DNA of 64,000 bases from Shewanella subflava (GCF_025971955.1 NZ_JAPDMX010000024.1:208311-272310), one strand, 5' to 3'. Positions 45,947 to 54,966 are shown, numbered from the stretch's first letter. The notes: generated by a model not told the origin, from the sequence alone. Made by a program: numbers and translations.

Positions 45947-46408
45947 ATGCAATACATAATCTTAATTATCAGCCTGATATTTTCATCTGTCGCCATCGCG
46001 CAAACCCCAATATTTAAAGTGGGCGATACACTGGTGCCGATTAGCTTACAAGATCAGTTTGATAAACCGTTACAGGTGAGTGCAGAAACGAAAGTGTTGC
46101 TCTTTAGTCGTGATATGGATGGTGGCGAGATTATTCAGGCTGCATTTGCTGATACCCCTGAAGAACAACGCCCAGCTCACTTAGCCTATGTGGCCGATAT
46201 CAGTGGGATGCCCTCGTTAATAGCTCGATTTATTGCTGTGCCAAAAATGCAAGATTATCCATTTTTATTAGGACTTGATAGGGAAGGGGAAATGACCGCA
46301 GCAATACCCGCAGTGAAAGGGCAGGCGACTATCATAAAACTCACCGATTTGAAGATACAATCAATTGAGTTTGCTCAAGATGCAAAAACGCTTATATCAC
46401 AGTGGTAA
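45947..46408 (+). CDS. Exported protein with a cysteine-free thioredoxin-like fold (hypothetical)
   Basis: 153 residues from ATG 45947 (GGAG six bases upstream; an in-frame TTG at 45935 lies before that site). Signal peptide MQYIILIISLIFSSVAIAQ. The mature part FKVGDTLVPISLQDQFDKPLQV resembles the start of AhpC/TlpA-like domains, but there are no cysteines, so it cannot be a dithiol enzyme. Function unknown. Confidence 0.65.
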   Translation: MQYIILIISLIFSSVAIAQTPIFKVGDTLVPISLQDQFDKPLQVSAETKVLLFSRDMDGGEIIQAAFADTPEEQRPAHLAYVADISGMPSLIARFIAVPKMQDYPFLLGLDREGEMTAAIPAVKGQATIIKLTDLKIQSIEFAQDAKTLISQW

Positions 46409-46718
46409 CTGCCCCTTGTAAAACTTAATTTGGTTAATTATTTGTTATTTTGGCTGGTTTTTGTTTGAATAGAGGCAGCAACTGCTGACTTTAACACTAG
46501 TCTATTGCGGGCAAATAGCCCCATGGGCAGGCTGTAATAGATCTGTTTTTTGTAGGAATAAAAAATTACCAAAAACGCATAAAAATTCGTTGCGTTGTCG
46601 CTTAAAATAGCGTTTACTGCGCGTGTTTTTTGATGTTGTAAAAAAACGATTTATTGTGATTATTTTGTTAAAGCACCATCCAGTTATTTTTGCCCAACTA
46701 TGAGGAGGCACTGGCCTA
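46409..46718 (+). other. Long upstream region of the decarboxylase gene
   Basis: 310 bp, AT-rich. I find no leader peptide or clear riboswitch. AGGAGG at 46702-46707 is 11 bases before the ATG, longer than ideal. Contains the decarboxylase promoter by inference. Confidence 0.35.
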
Positions 46719-47894
46719 ATGAGCCAATTTCAATCTATTGATGTAGCTGATTATTATGATAAAGACACTTTCGCACGTATTAAAGAATTTGCGAAAGACA
46801 AACCCACACCGTTTGTAGTCATTGATACTCAAATCATTGCGAAACAATACGATGACATGGTAAGAAGTTTTCCATTTGCAAATGTCTATTACGCAGTCAA
46901 AGCCAATCCAGCAAAAGAAGTATTAACTTTGTTGCGTGATAAAGGCTCAAACTTCGACATCGCATCTATATATGAATTAGAGATGGTGACTTCCATTGGC
47001 GTCAGCCCTGACAGAATAAGCTACGGTAACACCATTAAAAAGCGTGCCGATGTGCGGTCGTTCTATGCGCAAGGTGTGCGTATGTTTGCATCAGACTCTG
47101 AAGCTGATTTACGTATGATTGCTGAAGAAGCACCAGGTGCTAAAGTGTATGTTCGTATTCTTACCGAAGGGACACATACAGCTGATTGGCCTTTATCACG
47201 TAAATTTGGTTGTCAGAATGAGATGGCATACGATTTACTGGTATTAGCTAAAGAATTAGGTTTACAACCGCATGGTATTTCTTTCCATGTTGGTTCTCAG
47301 CAACGTGATATCGGCGCTTGGGACTCAGCAATTGGAAAGGTTAAAAGCATTTTTGATCGTCTACGTGACGAGCATGGTATTGTGTTAAAAATGATTAATT
47401 TAGGTGGTGGTTTCCCAGCTAATTACTTAGATAAAACCAATGAGCTTGCAACCTATGCGCAGCAAATTAAGCACTTTTTGCATGAAGATTTTGGTGACGA
47501 TTTACCCGAAATCATTTTAGAGCCAGGTCGCTCATTGTTATCAAATGCCGGTGTATTAGTGTCTGAAGTGGTGTTGATTTCGCGTAAATCACATACAGCA
47601 CTTGAACGTTGGGTGTTTACCGATGTGGGTAAATTCTCTGGTTTGATTGAAACCATGGACGAAGCAATTAAGTTTCCTATCTATACCGACCGTACTGGCG
47701 AGTTAGATAAGTGTGTCATCGCAGGACCAACATGCGACAGTGCGGACATCATGTATGAGCACTATAGCTATGGTTTACCTGTTGACTTGGCTATTGGTGA
47801 CCGTATGTACTGGCTAACCGCGGGTGCATATACTACAACGTATTCCGCAGTGTGTTTTAACGGTTTTCCACCGCTTAAAGATTACTACCTATAA
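46719..47894 (+). CDS. Type III PLP-dependent decarboxylase (ornithine decarboxylase-like)
   Basis: 391 residues of the alanine-racemase-fold decarboxylases, unlike E. coli SpeC. The PLP lysine is in VYYAVKANPAKEVL (residue about 69). Others: HVGSQQRD, the glycine loop NLGGGFPANY, EPGRSLLSNAGVLVSEV, and the catalytic Cys in GPTCDSADIMYEHY. The last motif matches ornithine/lysine decarboxylases, making putrescine (or cadaverine) from the amino acid. Putrescine is also a precursor of the Shewanella siderophore putrebactin. Monocistronic, with a strong terminator. Confidence 0.9.
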   Translation: MSQFQSIDVADYYDKDTFARIKEFAKDKPTPFVVIDTQIIAKQYDDMVRSFPFANVYYAVKANPAKEVLTLLRDKGSNFDIASIYELEMVTSIGVSPDRISYGNTIKKRADVRSFYAQGVRMFASDSEADLRMIAEEAPGAKVYVRILTEGTHTADWPLSRKFGCQNEMAYDLLVLAKELGLQPHGISFHVGSQQRDIGAWDSAIGKVKSIFDRLRDEHGIVLKMINLGGGFPANYLDKTNELATYAQQIKHFLHEDFGDDLPEIILEPGRSLLSNAGVLVSEVVLISRKSHTALERWVFTDVGKFSGLIETMDEAIKFPIYTDRTGELDKCVIAGPTCDSADIMYEHYSYGLPVDLAIGDRMYWLTAGAYTTTYSAVCFNGFPPLKDYYL

Positions 47895-47916
47895 ATTTGA
47901 GTTATAGATAAATCAT

Positions 47917-47946
47917 AAAGGACGCCGAGGCGTCCTTTAATTTTTC
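47917..47946 (+). terminator. Terminator of the decarboxylase gene
   Basis: Perfect hairpin AAAGGACGCC-GA-GGCGTCCTTT followed by AATTTTT. Confidence 0.88.
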
Positions 47947-47954
47947 TATCGACT

Positions 47955-48085
47955 GATATCAATCGTAATCATCTAGCTTGTGAAAAGTACTCGATAACGG
48001 CGTTAAATTTTTAGCTTGTAGAATTACGACTTACTGTAAAAATATGCCTTATTATCATGCGTTTTTCTTGTGCTATTTCTGATCA
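47955..48085 (+). repeat. Degenerate dispersed repeat, copy 1
   Basis: About 70% similar, in the same orientation, to 53464-53610. Shared blocks include TTGTGAAAA, CTCGAT, GTTAAATTTT, TTGTAG, ACGACTTAC, TAAAA and GGCTATTT/TGCTATTT. It lies just downstream of a plus-strand gene and its terminator, and before the DUF465 gene. No ORF; probably the decayed remnant of a mobile sequence. Confidence 0.5.
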
Positions 48086-48119
48086 CTTATGTACTGTGAT
48101 GGATATTACTTTAAAGAGC

Positions 48120-48338
48120 TTAAGCCGTTTCATGCTTTTTGAGTATTTCAAAAATCTCTTCTTTGAGATGTAGCTTCTTCGCTTTTAGCACTTTAACTTC
48201 AGGGGTGGTGTCGCTACTGCTATGGGATTCTAATCGTTTAATCTCTTCATCTAGCTGATTATGTTCATCAAATTTACGAGTGAAATGCGCATCAGTGGTT
48301 TTTAGTTTGGTGATTAAGTCGCGGTACTCTGGGAACAT
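48120..48338 (-). CDS. YdcH/DUF465-family small protein
   Basis: 72 residues, helical throughout. FPEYRDLITKLKTTDAHFTRKFDEHNQLDEEIKRLE is the DUF465 pattern, with VKVLKAKKLHLKEEIFEIL forming the second helix of a coiled-coil hairpin. Function unknown in the family. AAGGAG lies upstream of the ATG. A perfect FNR-type box is 70 bp before the start, suggesting anaerobic control. Confidence 0.85.
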   Translation of the reverse strand: MFPEYRDLITKLKTTDAHFTRKFDEHNQLDEEIKRLESHSSSDTTPEVKVLKAKKLHLKEEIFEILKKHETA

Positions 48339-48408
48339 GCTTAACTCCTTGTAGGGTGATTTGTTTTACTGCTTAACTTAAACCTACGCCTAAATGGGTA
48401 ATAAAAAA

Positions 48409-48422
48409 TTGATGTAAATCAA
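48409..48422. promoter_or_regulatory. FNR/EtrA-type box
   Basis: TTGATGTAAATCAA is a perfect match to the FNR consensus TTGAT-N4-ATCAA. It is 71-84 bp upstream of the DUF465 start codon, well placed for activation of that gene, and about 360 bp from udp. Confidence 0.75.
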
Positions 48423-48692
48423 ATTTTCAACGCTTTAGATTAATTAACCTCAATAGCGTTAGCTTATTGTTTAGCAAACTTGTCATTTGTTTTGAAAGCA
48501 AGGCGCATTAACAAATCAATAGCGAGCCTATCGCACGTTAATCAAACGCAGTTAGCCAGACAAAGTTCTGTTTAGTAAGCATTTATTATCCCGCGCCGAG
48601 GTTAATTATTGCTAAAATATCAGCCTTGGTTAACTAGGCTGTTTTTGGGGTTGTAATCATTCAGTAACAATTAATTTAGATGATGAATAATA

Positions 48693-48712
48693 ATGTGATC
48701 TAGTTAACCTTT
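48693..48712 (+). promoter_or_regulatory. CRP-like site upstream of udp
   Basis: ATGTGATCTAGTTAACCTTT keeps the left half and centre of the CRP consensus and 6 of 9 bases of the right half. It lies 71-90 bp before udp, a gene controlled by CRP and CytR in E. coli. The rest of the 444-bp gap (48339-48782) is AT-rich; a hairpin at about 48632-48650 is noted separately. Confidence 0.5.
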
Positions 48713-48782
48713 TCCTAATGCATACTACGGTATCGTTTAGGAAATACAGCGTTTTATTTTAGAAATAATATAGGGGTTCAGC

Positions 48783-49541
48783 ATGTCTGACGTATTCCAC
48801 TTAGGTTTGACCAAAAAAATGCTAGATGGCGCAACTTTGGCAATTGTGCCGGGCGATCCAGAGCGTGTGAAGCGTATTGCCGAATTAATGGACGGTGCCA
48901 CTTTTCTTGCCAGTCATCGCGAATATACTAGCTATTTAGCTTACATAGATGGCAAGCCTGTCGTCGTTTGTTCAACCGGTATTGGTGGCCCTTCAACGTC
49001 TATCGCGGTTGAAGAGTTAGCACAATTAGGCGTGACGACATTCTTGCGTGTAGGTACAACGGGAGCCATTCAACCGCATGTCAATGTGGGCGATGTGATT
49101 GTGACCCAAGCTTCTGTCCGTCTAGATGGTGCCAGTTTGCATTTTGCACCACTTGAGTTTCCAGCGGCAGCGAACTTTGACTGTACAACCGCTATGGTTG
49201 CGGCTTGTCGTGATGCGGGTATTGAACCGCATGTGGGTATTACAGCATCTTCGGATACTTTCTACCCAGGACAAGAGCGTTATGACACGGTATCAGGCCG
49301 CATCACTCAACGTTTTGTCGGTTCTATGAAAGAGTGGCAGTCTATGGGTGTGCTGAACTATGAAATGGAGTCAGCCACTTTATTTACTATGTGTGCTACT
49401 CAAGGTTGGCGTGCAGCCTGTGTTGCGGGTGTGATCGTAAACCGCACTCAGCAAGAGATCCCAGATGAAGCCAGCATGAAAAAAACCGAAGGTGTAGCAG
49501 TATCTATTGTTGTCGCGGCAGCTAAAAAATTACTGAGCTAA
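48783..49541 (+). CDS. udp: Uridine phosphorylase
   Basis: Phosphorolyses uridine to uracil and ribose-1-phosphate in pyrimidine salvage. 252 residues (E. coli 253). Motifs: [26 protein letters not shown] at the N-terminus, [21 protein letters not shown] (phosphate and ribose contacts), [10 protein letters not shown] and [10 protein letters not shown] near residue 195. AGGGG lies upstream of the ATG. Confidence 0.96.
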   Translation: MSDVFHLGLTKKMLDGATLAIVPGDPERVKRIAELMDGATFLASHREYTSYLAYIDGKPVVVCSTGIGGPSTSIAVEELAQLGVTTFLRVGTTGAIQPHVNVGDVIVTQASVRLDGASLHFAPLEFPAAANFDCTTAMVAACRDAGIEPHVGITASSDTFYPGQERYDTVSGRITQRFVGSMKEWQSMGVLNYEMESATLFTMCATQGWRAACVAGVIVNRTQQEIPDEASMKKTEGVAVSIVVAAAKKLLS

Positions 49542-49575
49542 TATCAGTTTAGTTTTACCGCTAATCAAATAAATT

Positions 49576-49606
49576 ACGCCCATCAGTGCAAACTGGTGGG
49601 CGTTTT
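49576..49606 (+). terminator. Terminator of udp
   Basis: ACGCCCATCAGT ... ACTGGTGGGCGT stem with a GCAA loop, followed by TTTTG. Confidence 0.85.
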
Positions 49607-49739
49607 GTTTTATATTGGTTAAGCAAAAATTCACTTTGCAATTTCCCCCCTATCATGTATGGTTGACATAATATGTCATTTGTTGTGCACTGCTGTTGAG
49701 TGTTTTAAATGGGTGTAAATTTCTATTTCAGGGGGAAAT

Positions 49740-50195
49740 ATGGAGCTTGCAAATCCTATAACGGTTTGGGTCTGTTTGGGCATTATTTTAATGTTGTCTG
49801 AAATTATTATCCCAGGTGGTATTGTTATTTTATTAGGCTCATCATGTCTGATTGTCGCCTCGGCGCTGGCGCTTGGCGTGGTTGAGGGTATTGCTCAGAG
49901 TTTGACTCTGTGGTTCATCTCTTCAATGGTGTTGCTGTTAAGTTTTCGCCATGTCACGCAACGACTAGTTGGTGGTGATGCGCATGTTGATAATACCGAT
50001 GAAGAGTTAGATTTATACAACCAGCAAGCCATAGTGAAGGAAACTATTGGGCCTGGTCAGCAAACCGGACGCATTAGTTGTTTAGGTTCTGATTGGACTG
50101 CGTTAGGGGATGGCAGTGAAATTAAATCGGGTACCAAAGTCAGAATTATATGTCGGGATAACATTGCATTAGTGGTCGAGCCTTTATTGGAGTAG
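49740..50195 (+). CDS. NfeD-family membrane protein
   Basis: 151 residues. Two to three N-terminal hydrophobic segments (about 7-25, 28-48, 55-70) and a C-terminal OB-fold domain (about 95-150: QAIVKETIGPGQQTGRISCLGSDWTALGDG). NfeD proteins partner SPFH/stomatin-like proteins encoded next door, which is the case here. GGGGGAAA precedes the ATG. First gene of a three-gene operon ended by the terminator at 52146. Confidence 0.9.
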   Translation: MELANPITVWVCLGIILMLSEIIIPGGIVILLGSSCLIVASALALGVVEGIAQSLTLWFISSMVLLLSFRHVTQRLVGGDAHVDNTDEELDLYNQQAIVKETIGPGQQTGRISCLGSDWTALGDGSEIKSGTKVRIICRDNIALVVEPLLE

Positions 50196-50246
50196 GTTCA
50201 GCTACCCAACTAGGCCCACCTAATGTTTAATCAAAAGGAATAGAGT

Positions 50247-51185
50247 ATGTTCATGTTTACCATAATATTTTTGTTCATCATTTTCATTCTGTATAAACTG
50301 ATGCTGATTGTACCTATGCGCGAAGTGCACGTAATCGAGCGTTTAGGTAAGTTTCGCACCGTGTTGCAACCTGGGTTTCATTTTTTAGTGCCATTTGTTG
50401 ATCGCGTTGCGTATCGCCATGACACCCGTGAAGAAGTGCTCGATGTTCCGCCACAAAGCTGTATATCAAAAGATAACACCCAGTTGGAAGTGGATGGACT
50501 GGTTTACTTAAAAGTAATGGATGGCAAGCTTGCTAGCTATGGCATTGAAAATTATCGTAAAGCTGCTGTGAACTTGGCGCAAACGACCATGCGTTCTGAA
50601 ATTGGTAAATTAACCTTATCGCAAACATTTTCTGAGCGCGACAGCTTGAATGAATCTATTGTGCGTGAAATTGATAAAGCCTCCGACCCTTGGGGAATTA
50701 AGGTGCTGCGTTATGAAATTAAAAACATCACCCCATCGCACCATGTTATCCACACACTTGAAAAACAAATGGAAGCCGAGCGCCGTAAACGTGCTGAAAT
50801 TACCTTAGCCAATGCAGAAAAAGCTGCCATGATTAATATGTCGCAGGGTGAGCGTCAAGAGGCGATCAACTTATCTGAAGGTCAAAAGCAAAAGCGCATT
50901 AATGAAGCGATTGGTACCGGACAAGAAATCTCGATTATTGCTAATGCCAAAGCCGAAGGCATGGCGATGATCTGCAAGGCGCTTACCGTCAATGGCGGTA
51001 ATGATGCGATGAACATGCTGCTTAAAGAGCAATTTATTGGTCAAGTTGGCAAAATTTTAGCTGAGTCAGATGTATCTGTTGTGCCTGCTGAAATGGCAAA
51101 GCTGGAAGGTTTTTTTGAAGGTATGGAGCAGGTAACACATGCTGTTTCAGGCGCTCAATCAACTCAAGCAAAAGGAGCTCGCTAA
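50247..51185 (+). CDS. SPFH/Band 7 protein (stomatin/QmcA-like) 1
   Basis: 312 residues. N-terminal membrane anchor (about 3-22), then the Band 7 domain: VIERLGKFRTVLQPGFHFLVPFVDRVAYRHDTREEVLDVPPQ. A charged coiled coil (about 165-235) has LANAEKAAMINMSQGERQ and EGQKQKRINEAIG. SPFH proteins form large membrane-associated rings and organise microdomains or modulate proteases. AAGGA lies before the ATG. Paralogous to the next gene. Confidence 0.9.
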   Translation: MFMFTIIFLFIIFILYKLMLIVPMREVHVIERLGKFRTVLQPGFHFLVPFVDRVAYRHDTREEVLDVPPQSCISKDNTQLEVDGLVYLKVMDGKLASYGIENYRKAAVNLAQTTMRSEIGKLTLSQTFSERDSLNESIVREIDKASDPWGIKVLRYEIKNITPSHHVIHTLEKQMEAERRKRAEITLANAEKAAMINMSQGERQEAINLSEGQKQKRINEAIGTGQEISIIANAKAEGMAMICKALTVNGGNDAMNMLLKEQFIGQVGKILAESDVSVVPAEMAKLEGFFEGMEQVTHAVSGAQSTQAKGAR

Positions 51186-52123
51186 TGATTATTAATGGCA
51201 TTGATACCGATATAGCCGTCATGGCAATTTGGGGCATTATTTTTGCTATCTTTGTGATGAAGTTATTTCAATCTATTCGTTTAGTGCCGACAAAGTCCGC
51301 TTATATTGTTGAACGTTTAGGGAAATATCACAGCACATTGGATGCAGGTTTTCATGCTTTGGTGCCCTTTGTCGATAAAGTGGCTTACATTCACGATTTA
51401 AAAGAAGAAACCATCGACGTGCCGCCACAGGAGTGTTTCTCTAGCGATGAAGTCAATGTAGAAGTAGATGGGGTCATTTATATTTCTGTTACTGACCCCG
51501 TGAAAGCCAGTTACGGCATTACTGATTATCGTTATGCGGCCATTCAACTCGCCCAAACGACCACTCGTTCAGTGATTGGTACTTTAGACTTAGATCGCAC
51601 CTTTGAAGAGCGCGATTTAATTTCAGCTAAGGTGGTGGAAGTGTTAGATGAGGCTGGCGCCATTTGGGGTATTCGAGTTCATCGTTATGAAATTAAGAAT
51701 ATTACCCCGCCAGAAACCGTAAAAAATGCCATGGAAATGCAGGTAAACGCCGAGCGTGAGCGCCGTGCATTACTGGCGAAAAGTGAAGGTGATAAACAAA
51801 GTAAAATTAATCGTTCTGAAGGTGTGATGGCTGAAACCATTAACCGCTCAGAAGGTGAAATGCAGCGGCGCATTAACGAGGCAGAAGGTAAAGCCCAAGA
51901 GATTTTAACCTTAGCGAAAGCGACATCTGAGTCAATTGAGCGCTTAGCCTCGGTGATTGCATCTGAAGGTGGTCAAAGTGCTTTGAGAATGCAACTAGGT
52001 GAGCAGTACATGAAGCAACTTGATGGCTTAAGTAAGCCTGGTAGCCGCATTGTATTACCGGGTAATTTGGTTAATTTTGAATACTGGATGGACAGTATTG
52101 GCTTAAAAGACGATAAAAAATAA
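51185..52123 (+). CDS. SPFH/Band 7 protein (stomatin/QmcA-like) 2
   Basis: 312 residues, the same length as its neighbour and colinear with it. One N-terminal anchor (about 10-28), Band 7 domain YIVERLGKYHSTLDAGFHALVPFVDKVAYIHDLKEETIDVPPQ, then a coiled coil with repeated (N/R)RSEG units: KINRSEGVMAETINRSEGEMQRRINEAEG. The start overlaps the first SPFH stop (TAATG). The tandem arrangement with nfeD suggests a hetero-oligomeric SPFH assembly. Confidence 0.9.
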   Translation: MIINGIDTDIAVMAIWGIIFAIFVMKLFQSIRLVPTKSAYIVERLGKYHSTLDAGFHALVPFVDKVAYIHDLKEETIDVPPQECFSSDEVNVEVDGVIYISVTDPVKASYGITDYRYAAIQLAQTTTRSVIGTLDLDRTFEERDLISAKVVEVLDEAGAIWGIRVHRYEIKNITPPETVKNAMEMQVNAERERRALLAKSEGDKQSKINRSEGVMAETINRSEGEMQRRINEAEGKAQEILTLAKATSESIERLASVIASEGGQSALRMQLGEQYMKQLDGLSKPGSRIVLPGNLVNFEYWMDSIGLKDDKK

Positions 52124-52145
52124 TTTTGCTTAGCTATTTAGAGAC

Positions 52146-52174
52146 AAATGGGCCAGTTAATACTGGCCCATTTT
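52146..52174 (+). terminator. Terminator of the nfeD-SPFH operon
   Basis: Perfect hairpin AAATGGGCCAGT-TAAT-ACTGGCCCATTT with T-run. Confidence 0.9.
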
Positions 52175-52234
52175 GCATTTATTATTTGTTGTGCAACAAT
52201 TTACGTACAGGTTACTTGCCTAAATAGGGGTTAA

Positions 52235-53407
52235 ATGCGGCCAAAAATTTTGCATTGTGTTGATGATAATAGCATGGGTGGGGTGAATTATGCCTTGCAG
52301 GCGTTGTGTAAATCATCGTTAGCTCAAGACTATGATTTTGAGATCCGCTATGTCGATTTGACTCGCCTGAGCCGCATATCAACTTCTGCAGATATTATTT
52401 GTTTTCATGGTGCCGCTAGCTGGCGAAAACTGATTGGGTTAGTATGGTTAAAGTTGCAGTATCCTTCGACACCTTTTCTGTTGCAAGAGCATCATTACTG
52501 CCAGCAATTTGTCGTGTCACAAATCCCCTCAGTAAATCGTTTTTATCGTATGTTAAAACTGACCTATGCCTTAATGGATTACGTGATCGCCATTTCTCCG
52601 TCGCAGCAACAATGGATGATAACAAATAACCTTGTGGGCAAAAGTAACATAGCACTTGTGGGACAAGGGCGTGATCTCAGTAGGTTTGCCACTAAGCATA
52701 CTCGGCGTGTTAGCTCAAATCATCCAATACCTACCATTGCAGCTTATGGGCGGTTTCATCAGCAAAAAGGCTTTGATTTACTACTTCAGGCTATGGCTAA
52801 TATTGCGCCAAGCCAATGTCAGCTCAAACTTGCTGGAGAAGGGCCACAATTAAGTGCATTAACCCAATTAGCCTCGCCGTTAACCCATGTTGAATTAGTC
52901 GGTCGGGTAGATGATGTCGCTGATTTTCTCATGTCCTGTGATGCAGTGATTATTCCTTCTCGATGGGAGCCCTTTGGGTTAGTGTTTATTGAAGCATTAG
53001 CCATGCAGAAGTGGATCATATCTACCGAGGTTGATGGCTTGGGTGACCAATTGACTGAGATGAAATCACGTAACCCTAAGGCTTTTGCTACCCCGATAAA
53101 GGCGGTTTCAGTAACCGCGATTACTCAAGCGATTGAAGCGTTTATTACTGATTGGCACGAGGCTCAGGCAGCTTCAACGGGGGATAAGCGGCTGAGTATG
53201 CCAGCTGCAGAACAACCACCACACAATGAAACTTATCGCGCTAGTGAATGCTCAAATATAGGCCGCGCGGATGAATTATATTTAGATGAACGCTATTCAA
53301 ATTCGGCCTGTCCAGATGAACATACTCAGATGCAAATTTGGTCTATTGAGCAGTGGGAGCAGGTACAAACACGATGGCGTGATTTGTTGGCTAAAATAGT
53401 GCCTTAA
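52235..53407 (+). CDS. GT4-type glycosyltransferase
   Basis: 390 residues of GT-B fold. The N-terminus RPKILHCVDDNSMGGVNYALQ has the Gly-Gly acceptor loop. The C-terminal donor domain includes AYGRFHQQKGFDLLLQAM, KLAGEGPQLSAL and the signature VIIPSRWEPFGLVFIEALAMQKW. A segment of about 55 residues after position 315, rich in Glu, Ser, Pro and Tyr, interrupts the normal C-terminal helix and looks like an insertion. Sugar and acceptor unknown; no other polysaccharide genes adjoin. Confidence 0.82.
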   Translation: MRPKILHCVDDNSMGGVNYALQALCKSSLAQDYDFEIRYVDLTRLSRISTSADIICFHGAASWRKLIGLVWLKLQYPSTPFLLQEHHYCQQFVVSQIPSVNRFYRMLKLTYALMDYVIAISPSQQQWMITNNLVGKSNIALVGQGRDLSRFATKHTRRVSSNHPIPTIAAYGRFHQQKGFDLLLQAMANIAPSQCQLKLAGEGPQLSALTQLASPLTHVELVGRVDDVADFLMSCDAVIIPSRWEPFGLVFIEALAMQKWIISTEVDGLGDQLTEMKSRNPKAFATPIKAVSVTAITQAIEAFITDWHEAQAASTGDKRLSMPAAEQPPHNETYRASECSNIGRADELYLDERYSNSACPDEHTQMQIWSIEQWEQVQTRWRDLLAKIVP

Positions 53408-53463
53408 GTATGGCGCTATAAATTATTTGATACTTACCTTATCCCTAAAGACTATTTTATACC

Positions 53464-53610
53464 GTTAATCGTAAGCAATAACCGCTCATGCTGGTTTGTG
53501 AAAATGCTCGATCATGAGGTTAAATTTTGAGTTTGTAGCATAACGACTTACCATAAAATTCTGCCTTGATACCCTGCATTTATCTTTGGCTATTTGTGAG
53601 CCGTCATACA
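53464..53610 (+). repeat. Degenerate dispersed repeat, copy 2
   Basis: Direct, diverged copy of 47955-48085 (about 70% by eye). It fills much of the 345-bp gap between the glycosyltransferase gene and the oxidoreductase gene. The rest of the gap, including the in-frame extension from 53648, shows no site. Confidence 0.5.
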
Positions 53611-53752
53611 AAAAAGTACATCTAAGACACTCTTACAAGAGATATTTTTGATCGCGCTTTGCCGTCATCCTCCGCTAAACGCTAAATTCACCTCGAAAGA
53701 TTATCCTGCGCTCGATACAATACCAAAAATAAATCGAAATGAAATCGTCACT

Positions 53753-54760
53753 ATGAACCGTTTTTCTGTTTTGCCAATCGCCGACCATGTATTGGAAAAC
53801 CGCTTAGTCGTGGCGCCTATGGCCTCGCAAACTTCAACCCTTGATGGCAAGGTAACCGACAAAACATTGCACCATTATGCCAATTTAGCGCAATCTAAAG
53901 CCGCATTAGTGATGGTGGAATATAGCTTTGTGGCGCTTTCTGGCCGCAGTGAACCTCATCAGCTAGGCGTACATAATAATGATTGTATTGAGGGGATTAC
54001 GGCGATTGCTAAGGTTATTCATCAAACTGGTGCTAAAGCGGGCCTGCAATTAACCCATTGCGGTGGCAAAGCGCAGCTTGATGTTTGCCCTGATTTAATG
54101 GCGCCTTCAGGGATAACGGTTCCTGCCTATGATCGCATTTTACCTACGCCCAAAATGATGTCGCTGAACGACATCTTGATACTGAAACAACAATTTGTCG
54201 ATGCGGCCAAAAGAGTTGAATTAGCCGGCTTTGATTTTGTGGAGTTACATTGCGCACACGGCTATGGTCTGAATCAGTTTTTATCACCTTTGACCAATCA
54301 ACGCGATGATCAATATGGGGGTTGTCAGCGTAATCGTGCACGGTTAGTTGTTGAAATTATAAAACAAATTAAGCTGCATACCCAGTTATCCATTATGGTA
54401 AGAGTGCCAGGGCAAGATCTTTATCCCCAAGGGCTTACCCAGAGGCAAATTGTCGAGTCCTGCAAGTATTTCATTGATGCAGGCGTGGTGATACTGGATG
54501 TTTCATCCGGTATTGGTGGTTGGAATCGCCCTAAAGAGCGTCGTGGTGAGGGCTTCTTGGTTGAAGAAGCCGCTTACTTGAAAAAAGCTGGATTACAGGC
54601 GTGTATTATTGGTGTCGGGGGGATAGAAACTGCTGCCTATATCGATATGGCGCTTGAAAACCAGTGGTTTGATTTAGCGGCGGTTGGCCGAGCAATACTT
54701 AAAGGCCCAAAGGAATTTGCCGATAGTGTTATGAGTGTGAACAGCAAAGCCCTAGTATAA
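53753..54760 (+). CDS. NADH:flavin oxidoreductase (old yellow enzyme family)
   Basis: 335 residues from ATG 53753. An upstream in-frame TTG at 53648 adds 35 unconserved residues; no clear ribosome-binding site decides. FMN-binding TIM barrel: ENRLVVAPMASQTS, GLQLTHCGGKAQ (a Cys replaces the usual Ala in the H-x-G-R-x region), DFVELHCAHGYGLNQFLSPLTNQRDDQYGG, and VGGIETAAYIDMALENQWFDLAAVGRAIL. Substrate is probably an activated enone or similar; unknown. Confidence 0.85.
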   Translation: MNRFSVLPIADHVLENRLVVAPMASQTSTLDGKVTDKTLHHYANLAQSKAALVMVEYSFVALSGRSEPHQLGVHNNDCIEGITAIAKVIHQTGAKAGLQLTHCGGKAQLDVCPDLMAPSGITVPAYDRILPTPKMMSLNDILILKQQFVDAAKRVELAGFDFVELHCAHGYGLNQFLSPLTNQRDDQYGGCQRNRARLVVEIIKQIKLHTQLSIMVRVPGQDLYPQGLTQRQIVESCKYFIDAGVVILDVSSGIGGWNRPKERRGEGFLVEEAAYLKKAGLQACIIGVGGIETAAYIDMALENQWFDLAAVGRAILKGPKEFADSVMSVNSKALV

Positions 54761-54772
54761 TGGGGGCTTTGC
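54744..54772 (+). terminator. Hairpin overlapping the oxidoreductase stop codon
   Basis: GCAAAGCCC ... GGGCTTTGC stem enclosing the TAA stop. No T-run, so termination is uncertain. Confidence 0.35.
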
Positions 54773-54931
54773 ATGACCTCTTTAACCCTATTAACACTTA
54801 AATAAGTGTGTTAGCGAATCGTTTAGCCACAGTTTAGGTTAAATAGGCTTGCATACAAGTAAGTCTATTTGAATATTTGGTCGACCAATCTTGCCGTTTG
54901 TTATCCTTATTAAATCTCGTTTTCCCTTGCT

Positions 54932-54966
54932 GTAATCCGTAATCCGTAATCCGTAATCCGTAATAC
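54932..54966. repeat. Heptanucleotide tandem repeat (GTAATCC)x5
   Basis: Four exact GTAATCC units and one variant GTAATAC. It lies in the 451-bp gap between the oxidoreductase and LruC genes. The remaining gap, especially 55090-55160, is very AT-rich and likely holds the LruC promoter; nothing else recognised. Confidence 0.85.

Noticed and set aside
46409..46718. Polyamine-sensing leader upstream of the decarboxylase gene
   Set aside because: No leader peptide resembling speFL and no convincing structure; E. coli control concerns an unrelated enzyme type.
48632..48655. Hairpin AGCCT...AGGCT with T-run upstream of udp, as the end of a second sRNA
   Set aside because: The stem is only five base pairs and no promoter with good spacing was found upstream.
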